Numbered from the stretch's first letter, positions 51,444-60,952 are shown. The stretch is DNA of 64,000 nucleotides from Mesorhizobium carmichaelinearum (GCF_900199455.1 NZ_FZQR01000001.1:1-64000), one strand, 5' to 3'. A program made the numbers and translations. The notes: generated from the sequence alone by a model not told the origin.

Positions 51444-54400
51444 ATGGACTGCTCGGGCTGCGGTTTCGAGGTTGATGGCGGCTTCGCTTTCTGTCCGAAG
51501 TGTGGCAGGCGCCAGCCCGTGCCATGCGCCAGTTGCGGCTACCTCTGCGCACCGGATTTCGAGTTCTGTCCGAAATGCGGGACAAGCGTCGGTGCGCCCG
51601 CGAAGGCCGTCGAACGGCCTGCTCCGACGCCAAGCCGGACCATTGTGCCGCCGTCTCGAACGCCGTCGCTGCTTGCGAACATCGAAAGTGAAGAAGGACT
51701 GCATCCCGTCTCTGAGGCCGATCGCCGGACGGTAACGGTCCTGTTCGCCGACCTTTGCGGCTTCACGACACTCAGCGAGCAGCTCGACCCCGAGGTCATG
51801 CAAGCGCTGCAGAACGAACTGTTCAAGGAATTGACGGCGGCCGTGCGAAACTTTGGTGGTTTCGTCGACAAATTCATCGGTGATGCACTGCTCGCTTTGT
51901 TCGGCGCACCGGTCGCGCATGAGGACGATCCGGAACGTGCGCTTCGCGCCGCTCTCGACATGATCGCCCGGACGGCGCGGCTCGGCGAAAGCGCCCCCCA
52001 CTCCGGCACGCCTCTGTTGCTCCACATCGGCATAAACACCGGACCGGTCGTCACTGGCGGATTGGGTATCGGCACCGCCAAATCCTATTCGGTGACCGGC
52101 GATACGGTGAATACGGCGCAACGCCTGCAATCGTTGGCCGCACCGGGTGAGGTTCTGGTAGGCGAGCTCACACACAGACTGACCCGGCATGCCTTCTCTT
52201 ACGAACCGCTGGGTGATGTCGTGCTTCGCGGCAAGGCCGGCAGTGTGCTCGTCCATCGACTGGATGCACCGCTTGCGGCGCCGCGTGCAGCGCGTGGGCT
52301 CGAGGCACTCGGCCTCAGCGCGCCAATAATAGGACGTGGCGCGGAACTCCACCGAATGCTGGCGAGCCTTGACCAGGCGTGCGGCGGCTCGGCCCAACTT
52401 GTCCGCCTCGTCGGAGAAGCCGGTATCGGGAAATCGCGGCTGGTCAAGGAGTTCGTCGCCCGCGTCGGCGACGAGGATCGTTTTCGCAACGTCGCCGTGC
52501 GGCAGGCCACGTGCTCACCGCTGGGCGAACAATCATTCGGCGCCTTGGGCGCGGTGGTGCGCAGCGCTGCCGGGATGATGCAAAACGACAATGGGGACGA
52601 AATGCGGGGGAAGCTCGCAGACTTGCTTGCCGATCTTGGCCTGCAGGGCGAAGAAGCGAAGCGGCTGATGCCTTTGCTCTACCATGTGCTTGGCCTTGGC
52701 GACCCCGATGCCACCTTGCAGCATGTCGAGCCCGAGCAGTTGCGGCGGCAAATTCTCTATGCCGTCCGCACAATCATCGAACGGCGGCTTGCGTTGTCGC
52801 CGCTGTTGATTGTCGTCGAAGACCTGCATTGGGCCGACGCCGTGTCGCTCGAGGCACTCCGTTTCGTGATGGACAGGTTGGAACGTACGCGGTTGATGTT
52901 GCTGGTCACGCATCGTCCGGGGCCGGACAACGGCCAGCTCGACTCAAGTCGGGTCAGTCACACAGCGCTCAGGCTTTCGCCGCTCAACAGGGATGACGGA
53001 CGCAGCCTGCTGGCGGCGCTTCTCGGCGAGAGCTGGGTAAACTCCGCAGGAAGGCTTCTCGACCAGATCCTCGAGCGTGCGGGCGGCAACCCGCTTTTTG
53101 TAGAGGAGATCGTTCGCGGCCTTATCGATCGCGGCGCACTGATGCGCGAGGGTCAGCGATGGCGGACTGCGGCGGGCGAAGTCGCAACCGACATTCCCGC
53201 CACCATCCAGGCGATGTTGCTTGCTCGCGTCGACCGGCTGCCCCAAGAGGTGCGCCGGTTGGCCCAGGAAGCCGCGGTAATCGGCCCGCGCTTCGATGCC
53301 ACACTTCTGAAAACCGTGACGGCCGACCCCGGCCGGCTGGAAGCCGGCTGCGAACTGCTTTGCGATGCGGAGATCATCGAGGAAGTTGCCGGGTCAGGCT
53401 CGGTCTCGTCGCAAAGCTACCGCTTCACGCAAACATTGCTGCAGGACGTGATCTATCAGAATCTGCTGCTGCAACGCCGGACCGACATCCACGGGCGGGT
53501 CGGTGCTGCCTTGGAGCAACTATACGGCGACAAGCCGGAACGGCTCGAGGATTTGACCGTGCTCGGTCATCATTTCGCGTTGAGCGCCGAGCGGGAGAGA
53601 GGCGCGCATCACCTGCAGGCAGCGGGCGATCGTGCTCGCATGATATACGCCAATGACGACGCCCTTCGTCTCTACGAGCGAGCACTGACCGCGTTGGGCG
53701 CGATCGCGCAAACACCGCTCAAACTGGCAATTGCAGAGCGCATTGCCGATTTGAGCGGCCCGGCAGGCCGCCGCGAGATCGCGCACCAGCACTACGAGAC
53801 GGTGCTGCAGGCATATCGCGAGTCAGCCGATCGTGTCGCATCGGCGCGCGTTTTGCGCAAGATTGGCCGGCTTCTCTGGGACGTCGGCAAGCGGGACAAC
53901 GCAGAATCCCGCTACGCCGAAGCGGCAGCGCTCCTCGAGGGAGCGGATGCCCCGGTCGAGCAGGCGCATCTATGGCAAGAGCGTGGCCGGCAGGCGTTCC
54001 GCAGCGGAGATCACGCTCTCGCGGCAAAATGGGCGGACGCGGCGCTGGATTGCGTAGGCAGTCTGACAACGGAGCATGTCTCCGAGGTGGGGCGAGATGC
54101 CACGCTCGTGACCGCCGAGGCACTCAACACCAAGGCTGTCGCGCTGGCTCGCCTGGGGCGAAACCATGAGGCCGTGCGTCAGGTTGAGCGCAGCATCGAA
54201 TTGGCCGAAGCCGCCGGTCTGCTGGGCGCGGCCTGTCGTGGCTACACCAATCTCGGCGTGCTTTACACGACCATCGATCCGGCACGGGCGATCGAAGTCT
54301 GTCGGCGCGGTCTCGACATGGCGCGCCGTATCGGTGATTTGGGCTTCCAGGCGCGCCTGCTGGCCAACCTGGCGGTCGCCTGCTGTACCTTCACGGATCG

Positions 54401-54743
54401 CTGTCCGACAGAGGGCGTGCCTGCCGCAGAGAAGGCCATCGAGATCGACCGGGCACTCGACCAGCGCGAGCACCTGCCGGTGCCGTTGATCGTGCTGGGG
54501 CAGATCCACCAATGCAACGGCCGTCCGGAACTGGCGGTTGGCCTGTTCCACGACGCGCTGGACGTGGCCCGCGAAACGGGCGAACCCCAACTGCTGTTTC
54601 CATGCTATGATGGCCTGGCAACGCTTAATCTCGACCTCGACAACCTGGCCGAGGCCGAACGCTACTTTTCCCTGGCGCAGGATATATGCGCCCAGCACGG
54701 GCTCGACCCGGAATCGCTCGTGGTGCTGCCTTTTCTCGACTAG
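51444..54743 (+). CDS. Cyclase fused to zinc ribbons, AAA ATPase and TPR
   Basis: This 1099-residue protein has four parts. A double zinc ribbon (about 1-46) has CxxC pairs at 3/6, 17/20, 28/31 and 42/45. A class III cyclase (about 92-260) has TVLFADLCGFTTL, VDKFIGDALLALFGAP and SYSVTGDTVNTAQRL. An AAA-type ATPase starts near 330 with GEAGIGKSRLV and then LLIVVEDLHWAD. TPR-like helical repeats (about 690-1090) end the protein. This layout is a signalling hub in which nucleotide binding by the AAA part gates cyclase output. It is cytoplasmic. The start at 51444 is chosen because it begins at the zinc ribbon. The gene is followed closely (18 bases) by the peroxiredoxin-like gene, so they may be cotranscribed. 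Confidence 0.9.
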   Translation: MDCSGCGFEVDGGFAFCPKCGRRQPVPCASCGYLCAPDFEFCPKCGTSVGAPAKAVERPAPTPSRTIVPPSRTPSLLANIESEEGLHPVSEADRRTVTVLFADLCGFTTLSEQLDPEVMQALQNELFKELTAAVRNFGGFVDKFIGDALLALFGAPVAHEDDPERALRAALDMIARTARLGESAPHSGTPLLLHIGINTGPVVTGGLGIGTAKSYSVTGDTVNTAQRLQSLAAPGEVLVGELTHRLTRHAFSYEPLGDVVLRGKAGSVLVHRLDAPLAAPRAARGLEALGLSAPIIGRGAELHRMLASLDQACGGSAQLVRLVGEAGIGKSRLVKEFVARVGDEDRFRNVAVRQATCSPLGEQSFGALGAVVRSAAGMMQNDNGDEMRGKLADLLADLGLQGEEAKRLMPLLYHVLGLGDPDATLQHVEPEQLRRQILYAVRTIIERRLALSPLLIVVEDLHWADAVSLEALRFVMDRLERTRLMLLVTHRPGPDNGQLDSSRVSHTALRLSPLNRDDGRSLLAALLGESWVNSAGRLLDQILERAGGNPLFVEEIVRGLIDRGALMREGQRWRTAAGEVATDIPATIQAMLLARVDRLPQEVRRLAQEAAVIGPRFDATLLKTVTADPGRLEAGCELLCDAEIIEEVAGSGSVSSQSYRFTQTLLQDVIYQNLLLQRRTDIHGRVGAALEQLYGDKPERLEDLTVLGHHFALSAERERGAHHLQAAGDRARMIYANDDALRLYERALTALGAIAQTPLKLAIAERIADLSGPAGRREIAHQHYETVLQAYRESADRVASARVLRKIGRLLWDVGKRDNAESRYAEAAALLEGADAPVEQAHLWQERGRQAFRSGDHALAAKWADAALDCVGSLTTEHVSEVGRDATLVTAEALNTKAVALARLGRNHEAVRQVERSIELAEAAGLLGAACRGYTNLGVLYTTIDPARAIEVCRRGLDMARRIGDLGFQARLLANLAVACCTFTDRCPTEGVPAAEKAIEIDRALDQREHLPVPLIVLGQIHQCNGRPELAVGLFHDALDVARETGEPQLLFPCYDGLATLNLDLDNLAEAERYFSLAQDICAQHGLDPESLVVLPFLD

Positions 54744-54761
54744 CCGGGATTGGAGGTTGAA

Positions 54762-55442
54762 ATGTCCGCGCCTAGTGACTTGGTACCGCTTCAACCGGGT
54801 GACCGCGCGCCGAACGTGGTACTCGACGCCATTACCCAGGAAGGCAAGATCGCCCTCGACGACTTTCGTGGACAAAAGCCGGTGCTGGTCGGCCTGTTTC
54901 GAGGTCTGCATTGCGCGTTTTGCCGGCGCCATATAGCCGCCCAAGCGCGGCTTGATCCGGAGCTGCGCGAAAAGGGTGTGGGGAGCCTGACGGTGGTCAA
55001 CACGCCGATCGAGCGGGCGCGTCTCTATTTCCGCTACCACCCGATGCCGAATCTGCTTGCGGCTTCCGACCCCGAACGCGCTTCACATCGTGCTTTTGGA
55101 CTGCCCAATCTCGAATTCACCGAAAACGAGACGAACTGGCCGTACAAGGTCGCGATGGCAGCGGCAAAGGGCTTGCGGGTCGACATACCAGGCGTGCTGC
55201 CCGGCCCAATGGATCCTTTTGCGGCCGGCGAGTTCCTCGAGAAGAAGGACCCCTACGAAGTGACCGAAGCCGACGAGCAGATGATGGCAACGGGACACGG
55301 ACAACTGGTCGGTCAGTTCCTGCTGGACCGGCAGGGGATCGTGCGCTGGAGCTTCACGGAGGTTCCGGAGGGCGGGCGATACATGTTTGGGGCGCCAAAC
55401 CCACGGGAACTGATGTCGGCCGTGTCGCAAGTCGCCCAGTAG
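54762..55442 (+). CDS. Peroxiredoxin-like (AhpC/TSA-type) protein
   Basis: This 226-residue thioredoxin-fold protein has the active-site FRGLHCAFCRRH (Cys51 and Cys54). The CxxC arrangement is unusual for classical peroxiredoxins (TxxC), closer to thiol-disulfide oxidoreductases. The N-terminal GDRAPNVVLDAITQEGKIALDDFRGQKPVLV segment is typical of the AhpC/TSA fold. The ATG follows GGAGGTTGAA. It could reduce peroxides or disulfides. It may be cotranscribed with the large cyclase gene, which would link redox state to that signalling protein, but this is inference. Confidence 0.82.
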   Translation: MSAPSDLVPLQPGDRAPNVVLDAITQEGKIALDDFRGQKPVLVGLFRGLHCAFCRRHIAAQARLDPELREKGVGSLTVVNTPIERARLYFRYHPMPNLLAASDPERASHRAFGLPNLEFTENETNWPYKVAMAAAKGLRVDIPGVLPGPMDPFAAGEFLEKKDPYEVTEADEQMMATGHGQLVGQFLLDRQGIVRWSFTEVPEGGRYMFGAPNPRELMSAVSQVAQ

Positions 55443-55448
55443 ACAAGT

Positions 55449-57581
55449 TCACCGTTCATCGAGCACGGCCTCGACAATGGCAACAAAGTCATCGAGCGAG
55501 CGATCCCCGCGGATCTCGATGCGTGGAAGGTCGATGGGATCGCCATCGAGGCCCGCCGGCCCGTGTCTGCCGCCGAAGCCGATCCGGTAGCCGCACTCCC
55601 TGGCCAGCCGGCCAAGCCGTCGGTCGGTGACAGAGAAGGGTGCCGCGAACGCCGTGGTCGGCCGGCCAGCCCACCGTTCGATGAACATACGGGAGCGCAG
55701 GAGCTCGGCGGCCAAGTCAGAGCTCGACAGACCATCGATCGCGCGATGCGTCGCCATATGGCTTCCGAAGAAGGCACCCTCGCCGGCGAGGCGTCGCACC
55801 GTCTCGGCGTCCATAAGCGGCGTCGGCGGACCGCTGTGGGCGTCCCACCGTGCACTTTCGCCCACCAGGTCCGTCACCAGGAACACTTCCGCGGTCAGGT
55901 CGTTGGCGCGCAAGATCGGCCAGGCATGGTCGGCAAAGTTCTGGAAGCCGTCATCGAAGGTGATGAACACCGGGCGGCCAGCGAAAGGCTCACGGTTGGC
56001 GATGGACCATTCCAGCTGCTCGGAGGCAATCGCGTGAAAGCCGTTGGCGCGCAGCCATGCCATCTGGCTGCCGAATAGGGCGGGCGTACACCGAAAACGG
56101 GCGAGCGCGGCCGGACCATCATCGGCGATGCTGTGATACATGAGGACAGGAATACGCTGCCGCCGCTCGCTGCGGGCGACGTCGCGGCGCAAGGCCCGCG
56201 CCCCGCCCCAGACGATTTTTCGCGCGACCCCGATTTCGATGGGCGCGCGGATTGGCACATGATCAATCCTCGGTTCCGCCGCCACCTCGTCTGGTGACAG
56301 GCGGCGGAAGCGGTCTATGCGATAAAGCTCGGTCTGGATCGATTGCTCGAGGACGAGGCCTTCGGTCGCTGCCAGTGCCTCTGAGATCGCTTGTGCACCG
56401 AATGTGTTCCAGTCGAAGCCCGTCCTTTCAACATTGTCACGCAGCACGAATGCATGCGCGCTGATGAAACTGCCGCCAGGCGCCAACGCCTCGGCGAGTT
56501 TTTTGGCGACGCGCCGCAACTCGGCGAGATCATCCAGGTAGTACAGCACTTCCGAACAGACGATCAGATCCATCTCGCCCGGCAGCGTATCGGCAGAGAA
56601 ATCCAGTACGCCGAACTCGACATTCGGCTGATCGCCGCATCGCGCCCGCGCCCGCCCGATGGCTACGGCCGAGATGTCAGTTGCGGTCAAATGGCCCACT
56701 CGCGGCGCCAGCTGCCGCGTGAAGTGGCCCTCCGCGCAGGCCAGCTCAAGCGCCCGTCCGATGGCACCAGCAGGCAGAATTTCGAGCTGCCGCTCATATT
56801 TTTCCTGCTCATAGGGAGAACCGTACTTCCAGGGATCCTCGGTCGCGAAATGGCGATCCCAGAACGACGTGCGATCCTTGTCGTGCGCATCCGCGGCCAG
56901 TGTCCGGCGCCGCGCGGGAAGAGGCTCTATAGGCTCGGCACTCGACCGGACCAGCTCCTGCGCTTGTGCGGCCAATTGCGCGAGTTTGGCGAAGTGGCTG
57001 TCCCGATCAGACCGGTGTTCAAGCCGCTCAGGGGGCACGAAATCCGGGGTCAATTCAAGCCAATGACGCCTTGTGACAGTCCCGAGTGCGCCGAACTGCA
57101 CGCGGGCCTCTGTCTGGCCGTCCATCATCAGCCAGGCGTAGATCTGATCTACCCCTTCCGGAAGTTCGGTCGAGGTCGGATTTCGAGCGTCGACGCGAAT
57201 TCCGAGTGTCAGTGCTAGTCTGCGCGGCTCGGCAAGGTCGTCGGAGTCGAGAAGCATTTGCTCAAGCTGATACTGGACGCGGCGACCCGCTGCGAGATCG
57301 CCCCAAATCTTGCCGAGTTCGACGATCAACTCGGTGATGGCCCCGCCGAACCTGTCCCACCTGGCAGCCAATTGCGCTGGCGCCGACTGGCTTCCGACCA
57401 TAAGGCCATCGAAGATCACCTTGGCGGCCTTGCGCACCCCTTTCCGCCCTGCCGGCAGCGCGCGCAGGGACTGCGGGTTGATCGGGCGCGAGCCGCTGCC
57501 GCAACCCGACGCGGCATTCCACAACGCGGTCCACGCAAGGGCTTCGGAAGCGCTACCGCCGTTCGCATTATCCTTGGCCAT
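55449..57581 (-). CDS. NodS-like methyltransferase fused to a NodB-like deacetylase
   Basis: This 710-residue protein has three parts. The N-terminal ~240 residues are unrecognised (KAAKVIFDGLMVG, WDRFGGAITELIVELG). A NodS-type SAM methyltransferase follows (about 240-430), with motif I RALELACAEGHFTRQL (about 276-291) and LIVCSEVLYYLDDL in the post-motif region. The C-terminal NodB-like deacetylase (about 473-710) has the metal triad Asp544 (FITFDDG), His608 and His612 (GSHMATH) and the RIPVLMYHS start motif. No signal peptide is visible. NodS and NodB act on the same sugar end of Nod factors, so a fused enzyme would deacetylate and N-methylate one glucosamine residue; here it probably modifies another lipid or polysaccharide. 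The gene is convergent with the peroxiredoxin-like gene. Confidence 0.85.
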   Translation of the reverse strand: MAKDNANGGSASEALAWTALWNAASGCGSGSRPINPQSLRALPAGRKGVRKAAKVIFDGLMVGSQSAPAQLAARWDRFGGAITELIVELGKIWGDLAAGRRVQYQLEQMLLDSDDLAEPRRLALTLGIRVDARNPTSTELPEGVDQIYAWLMMDGQTEARVQFGALGTVTRRHWLELTPDFVPPERLEHRSDRDSHFAKLAQLAAQAQELVRSSAEPIEPLPARRRTLAADAHDKDRTSFWDRHFATEDPWKYGSPYEQEKYERQLEILPAGAIGRALELACAEGHFTRQLAPRVGHLTATDISAVAIGRARARCGDQPNVEFGVLDFSADTLPGEMDLIVCSEVLYYLDDLAELRRVAKKLAEALAPGGSFISAHAFVLRDNVERTGFDWNTFGAQAISEALAATEGLVLEQSIQTELYRIDRFRRLSPDEVAAEPRIDHVPIRAPIEIGVARKIVWGGARALRRDVARSERRQRIPVLMYHSIADDGPAALARFRCTPALFGSQMAWLRANGFHAIASEQLEWSIANREPFAGRPVFITFDDGFQNFADHAWPILRANDLTAEVFLVTDLVGESARWDAHSGPPTPLMDAETVRRLAGEGAFFGSHMATHRAIDGLSSSDLAAELLRSRMFIERWAGRPTTAFAAPFSVTDRRLGRLARECGYRIGFGGRHGPAGLDGDPIDLPRIEIRGDRSLDDFVAIVEAVLDER

Positions 57582-57982
57582 CGAGCTTTCGTTTTCTTCG
57601 GCAAGAGTCGGCGAATGTCAAAGACGGATGACGGCATCGGCTGGCAGCACTGCTCTGTCAAGGTCGGGGCGAATTAGAGACAGGCAAAAGACTTGGTGAC
57701 AGGGCTGAATGGCAAGCGCCCACGCTCGCTAGTATGGGCCTGGGATCCTGGTGCCGGCGTTCTGCGCCCGGAATCACCGAGCCCGGTTCATGGAACGCCC
57801 GGAGACCCGGACCGAGACCGAAATGCCCTGCCCCTGCGGCTAGTAGACACCGCCAAGTATCCGGCGCAACGGTCTAGCCCGAGCCGATGACGTCTTGCAC
57901 CACAACATCGGCTTCTTCAAGGTAGGAGCAACGACGGCATAGATGTCGTCGCTCGCCGATTTGGCCGGAAGGTTACAGCACG
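57582..57982. other. Intergenic region, possible decayed sequence
   Basis: This 401-base gap lies between the divergent fused Nod-like gene and the channel gene. A short frame near 57790 ends in PCPCG before a stop, reminiscent of a SEC-C zinc tail, but the upstream coding is not recognisable, so it is at most a relic. Promoters for both flanking genes should be here; none is obvious. Confidence 0.4.
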
Positions 57983-60283
57983 ATGCCACTCATGATTCGA
58001 CGATTGGGAGCCAGGAACCTGGCGCGCCCGGCATGGCGTCTCGTAGATCTGACGGCGATGTTTGTCCTGGTCGCCAGGCCGCTCGTCTTTGGGATCGCCC
58101 TCCTGTTGGCTGGTCCGACACAGGCGCAGTCACCGGCGACCGTCCCGCCTGAGAGGGTCAAACAGCTGTTCGAGCTTCTCGACGATCCGTCAGTGAAGGC
58201 CTGGGTGGCCGAACAACGAAAACAGGACGCCGGGTCAACGGCAGCGCCTGCCGCGGCAGGCGCTTCACCGGCCGACGCATCGTCCGGCGCCGAGGCCGCA
58301 CCAGCCCAGATGAATACGATGGCATCCTCGACGCTCGATCGGATCAAGCATCATATCGAAAGAATCGTGCGAACTTTGCCCCTGCTGCCAGGCCAGTTCG
58401 CGCGCGTTCGGGCACAGACCATGGAGGATATGTCCAGCAAAGGGCCTGCCGGCGTATTGGTGCTGATTGCGATATTCATCGCGGCCGGCCTGGCACTGAC
58501 TTGGGCGACATACAAGCTCACCCGCCCATTTCGTCTTTGGATCATCGCGCAATCGAAGGATACGCCCATTGGGCGAGCCAAGAAGATTGGTGGCCGCCTG
58601 CTTTATTCCAGCATGCTGATCGTCTCGTTCGCACTGGGCAGCGCCGGCGCGTTCATGCTGTTCGACTGGCCAATGCTGATCCGCGAGATTGTGCTGACAT
58701 TTCTGATGGCTGCAGTCTTCACATGGGGTGTGCGCACTTACGTTTTAGCCCTGCTCGTCCCTTCCTTCATGAAGGTCGAGAACGCCGTCGAGGTTCGCGC
58801 CTTGCCGATCACCAACGAAACGGCTGACCATTGGTTCTATTGGCTACCCCGGATCGTCGGCGTCTTCGCCTTCTTCGCCGCCGCCTTTAACCTCTTGCCC
58901 GGTCTCGGCATCGATCGGGACGGAATGATGGTCCTGTCTCTGGGCGCCGATTTCGTGATGCTGTTTCTGTGGCTGCTTGCCGTTTGGCGGCGACCAAGAA
59001 GGGCGGCAGATGGTGCGCACGGTAGCGGTCATGCGGGCGTGACCTGGTTATTGACCGCTTATTTCGTCGTTCTGTTCCTGGAACGCATCGCCGGCCTGTA
59101 TACATGGTTCTGGTTCACCTTCGCCGCATTCGTCCTGCCCTTGGCAATCGTGCTGACGCAGCGCGGGGTCAATTTCGTCCTGCGGCCGGGTTCGGAAGAT
59201 GTTGGCCGGCCGACGATCCCGGCGGTGACGATCGCTGTCATCGATCGCGGTATCCGGATGATCTTGATCCTGGCGGCGGCTTACTTTCTCGCGCGTGTCT
59301 GGGGTCTGGACATGCAATCCATGCGAGAGAGCGATACGACGACCATGCTCATATTGAGCGGCTTGATCAATGTCGTGGTCATTGCGCTTGCAGCCGATTT
59401 CGGCTGGTCGATCATCAAAGCTTTGATCGAACGAAAACTGGGCATCCACACACCGCATGCGGTGATCGGCGATGAGGACATCCTGACCCTCGATCCGCAT
59501 CAGGCGCGGCTGCACACGCTGTTGCCGATCATCCAGAACATTCTGCTTGCGGTGATCATCGTGATGGCGGTGCTGATGATGCTCGCCTCGATTGGAATCC
59601 AGATCGGCCCGCTGATCGCCGGCGCTGGCGTCGTCGGCGTCGCTGTGGGTTTTGGCGCACAAACCATCGTCAAGGATGTGATCTCAGGCGTGTTTTATCT
59701 GCTCGACGATGCTTTTCGTGTCGGCGAATATATCTCATCGGGCAGCTACAGGGGTACGGTGGAGAGCTTTTCGCTGCGCTCGGTGAAGCTGCGCCACCAT
59801 CGTGGCCCGCTGTTCACAATACCTTTCGGCGAACTCGGGGCGGTGCAGAACCAGAGCCGCGACTGGGTCACCGACAAGTTCAACGTCACCGTCGGCTATG
59901 ACACCGATATCGAGCTCGCGCGCAAGCTGATCAAGCGGATAGGCCTCGAACTGGCGGAGGATCCCGAATTCAAACACTGGGTGATCGAACCGATCAAGAT
60001 GCAGGGCGTACAGGAGTTCGGCGAGTACGGCATCGTATTGAGGGTCAAGGTCACAACCAGGCCGGGAGGTGCCTTCAGCATGAAAGGCAGATTCTTTTTA
60101 CGCCTCCGCCAAGCCTTCAAGGAGCAGGGTATCGAACTCCCATTCCCCACCGTCCACGTCCAGGGGCTGCAGAACCCAAATGAGGCAGAGAATGCGCCTT
60201 TGGAGATCACACCCGAGTTAAGAATGGCCGTCGCGCAGTCGCACACCAATCGGCGCAGGAAGAAAAGCACGACAACGGAGTAG
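57983..60283 (+). CDS. MscS-family mechanosensitive channel
   Basis: This 766-residue protein has a signal-like N-terminal segment (about 25-49) and a periplasmic linker (about 49-140). About ten membrane helices follow, and then the MscS core with the pore-helix and cytoplasmic motif VGVAVGFGAQTIVKDVISGVFYLLDDAFRVGEYI (about 552-585). The C-terminal beta-domain (SGSYRGTVESFSLRSVKLRHHRGPL, then NVTVGYDTDIE) matches MscS. Such large variants (YbiO-like) relieve hypo-osmotic pressure, and some sense other signals. The start at 57983 gives a sensible signal-like segment; internal starts are possible. It stands alone. Confidence 0.9.
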   Translation: MPLMIRRLGARNLARPAWRLVDLTAMFVLVARPLVFGIALLLAGPTQAQSPATVPPERVKQLFELLDDPSVKAWVAEQRKQDAGSTAAPAAAGASPADASSGAEAAPAQMNTMASSTLDRIKHHIERIVRTLPLLPGQFARVRAQTMEDMSSKGPAGVLVLIAIFIAAGLALTWATYKLTRPFRLWIIAQSKDTPIGRAKKIGGRLLYSSMLIVSFALGSAGAFMLFDWPMLIREIVLTFLMAAVFTWGVRTYVLALLVPSFMKVENAVEVRALPITNETADHWFYWLPRIVGVFAFFAAAFNLLPGLGIDRDGMMVLSLGADFVMLFLWLLAVWRRPRRAADGAHGSGHAGVTWLLTAYFVVLFLERIAGLYTWFWFTFAAFVLPLAIVLTQRGVNFVLRPGSEDVGRPTIPAVTIAVIDRGIRMILILAAAYFLARVWGLDMQSMRESDTTTMLILSGLINVVVIALAADFGWSIIKALIERKLGIHTPHAVIGDEDILTLDPHQARLHTLLPIIQNILLAVIIVMAVLMMLASIGIQIGPLIAGAGVVGVAVGFGAQTIVKDVISGVFYLLDDAFRVGEYISSGSYRGTVESFSLRSVKLRHHRGPLFTIPFGELGAVQNQSRDWVTDKFNVTVGYDTDIELARKLIKRIGLELAEDPEFKHWVIEPIKMQGVQEFGEYGIVLRVKVTTRPGGAFSMKGRFFLRLRQAFKEQGIELPFPTVHVQGLQNPNEAENAPLEITPELRMAVAQSHTNRRRKKSTTTE

Positions 60284-60343
60284 GAAAGTAGCGTCACGAG
60301 CCTCACCGGCCCTGACGGGATTCTGAAAGATTCGGCCGGTAGT

Positions 60344-60895
60344 ATGCCGGAGGTCCGTTGGACGCGGCGTTGGCGTCAAACGCTACATGCCAGTAGATAC
60401 CGAACGCCGGCGCTCGAACTCACCGACGAAGAATGGGACTTCAACTTTGCCGTCAACACGCGAGGCGTCTTTCTGACCAATCAGATCGCGGCCCGGCAAT
60501 TTGTCGCGCAAGGCTCGGGCGTGATCGTCAACACGGCCTCACTTGCCGCCAAGGTTGGCGCTCCGCTTCTCGCCCACTACTCCGCGTCCAAATTCGCGGT
60601 TCTGGGCTGGACGCAGGCGCTGGCACGAGAGCTCGCGCCCAAAGGCATTCGCGTCAATGCCGTGTGCCCCGGATTTGTACGCACCGGCATGCAGGAGCGC
60701 GAAGTGATCTGGGAAGCAAAGCTGCGAGGGATGACACCCCAAGAGGTTACCGACAGCTACGTCGCCCAGACCCCGTTAGGGCGCCTGGAAGAACCGGACG
60801 ACGTCGCCAGGGTGGTTGTATTTCTGGCTTCGGACGCAGCGCGGTTCATGACAGGTCAAGGCATCAACGTCACGGGCGGTGTGTTCACATCCTGA
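60344..60895 (+). pseudogene. N-terminally truncated short-chain dehydrogenase
   Basis: The frame encodes the C-terminal two thirds of an SDR enzyme: NVNTRGVF-like NFAVNTRGVFLTNQ, the catalytic Ser region VIVNTASLAAK, YSASKFA (Tyr and Lys) and the C-terminal PLGRLEEPDDVARVVVFLASDAARFMTGQGI. The N-terminal Rossmann TGxxxGIG loop and NNAG motif are missing. The first ~22 residues (MPEVRWTRRWRQTLHASRYR) do not match the family and probably read through joined DNA, so the enzyme cannot bind NAD(P) and is likely non-functional. The repeat at 60926-60952 lies just after it. A genuine SDR would be about 250 residues. Confidence 0.8.
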
Positions 60896-60925
60896 CGATT
60901 TTGGCGCCCTCGCAGCGTTCCACGG

Positions 60926-60952
60926 CGCGCTCAGGCCGTCTCGAAAAGTACC
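60926..60952 (+). repeat. 27-bp direct repeat, copy 2
   Basis: This copy is identical over 27 bases to 22307-22333 in the same orientation. It lies 31 bases after the stop of the truncated SDR gene and 67 bases before the next gene. Weaker similarity extends on either side. It may be the end of a mobile or intergenic repeat element that caused the truncation. Confidence 0.75.

Noticed and set aside
55449..57581. Evidence of a symbiosis island with nod genes
   Set aside because: Only fused NodS/NodB-like domains are present. No nodA, nodC, nodD, nif or fix genes and no integrase were seen.
57770..57843. A short frame ending in PCPCG, resembling a SEC-C zinc tail
   Set aside because: The residues before it match nothing and the motif is cut by a stop, so it is only a possible relic.
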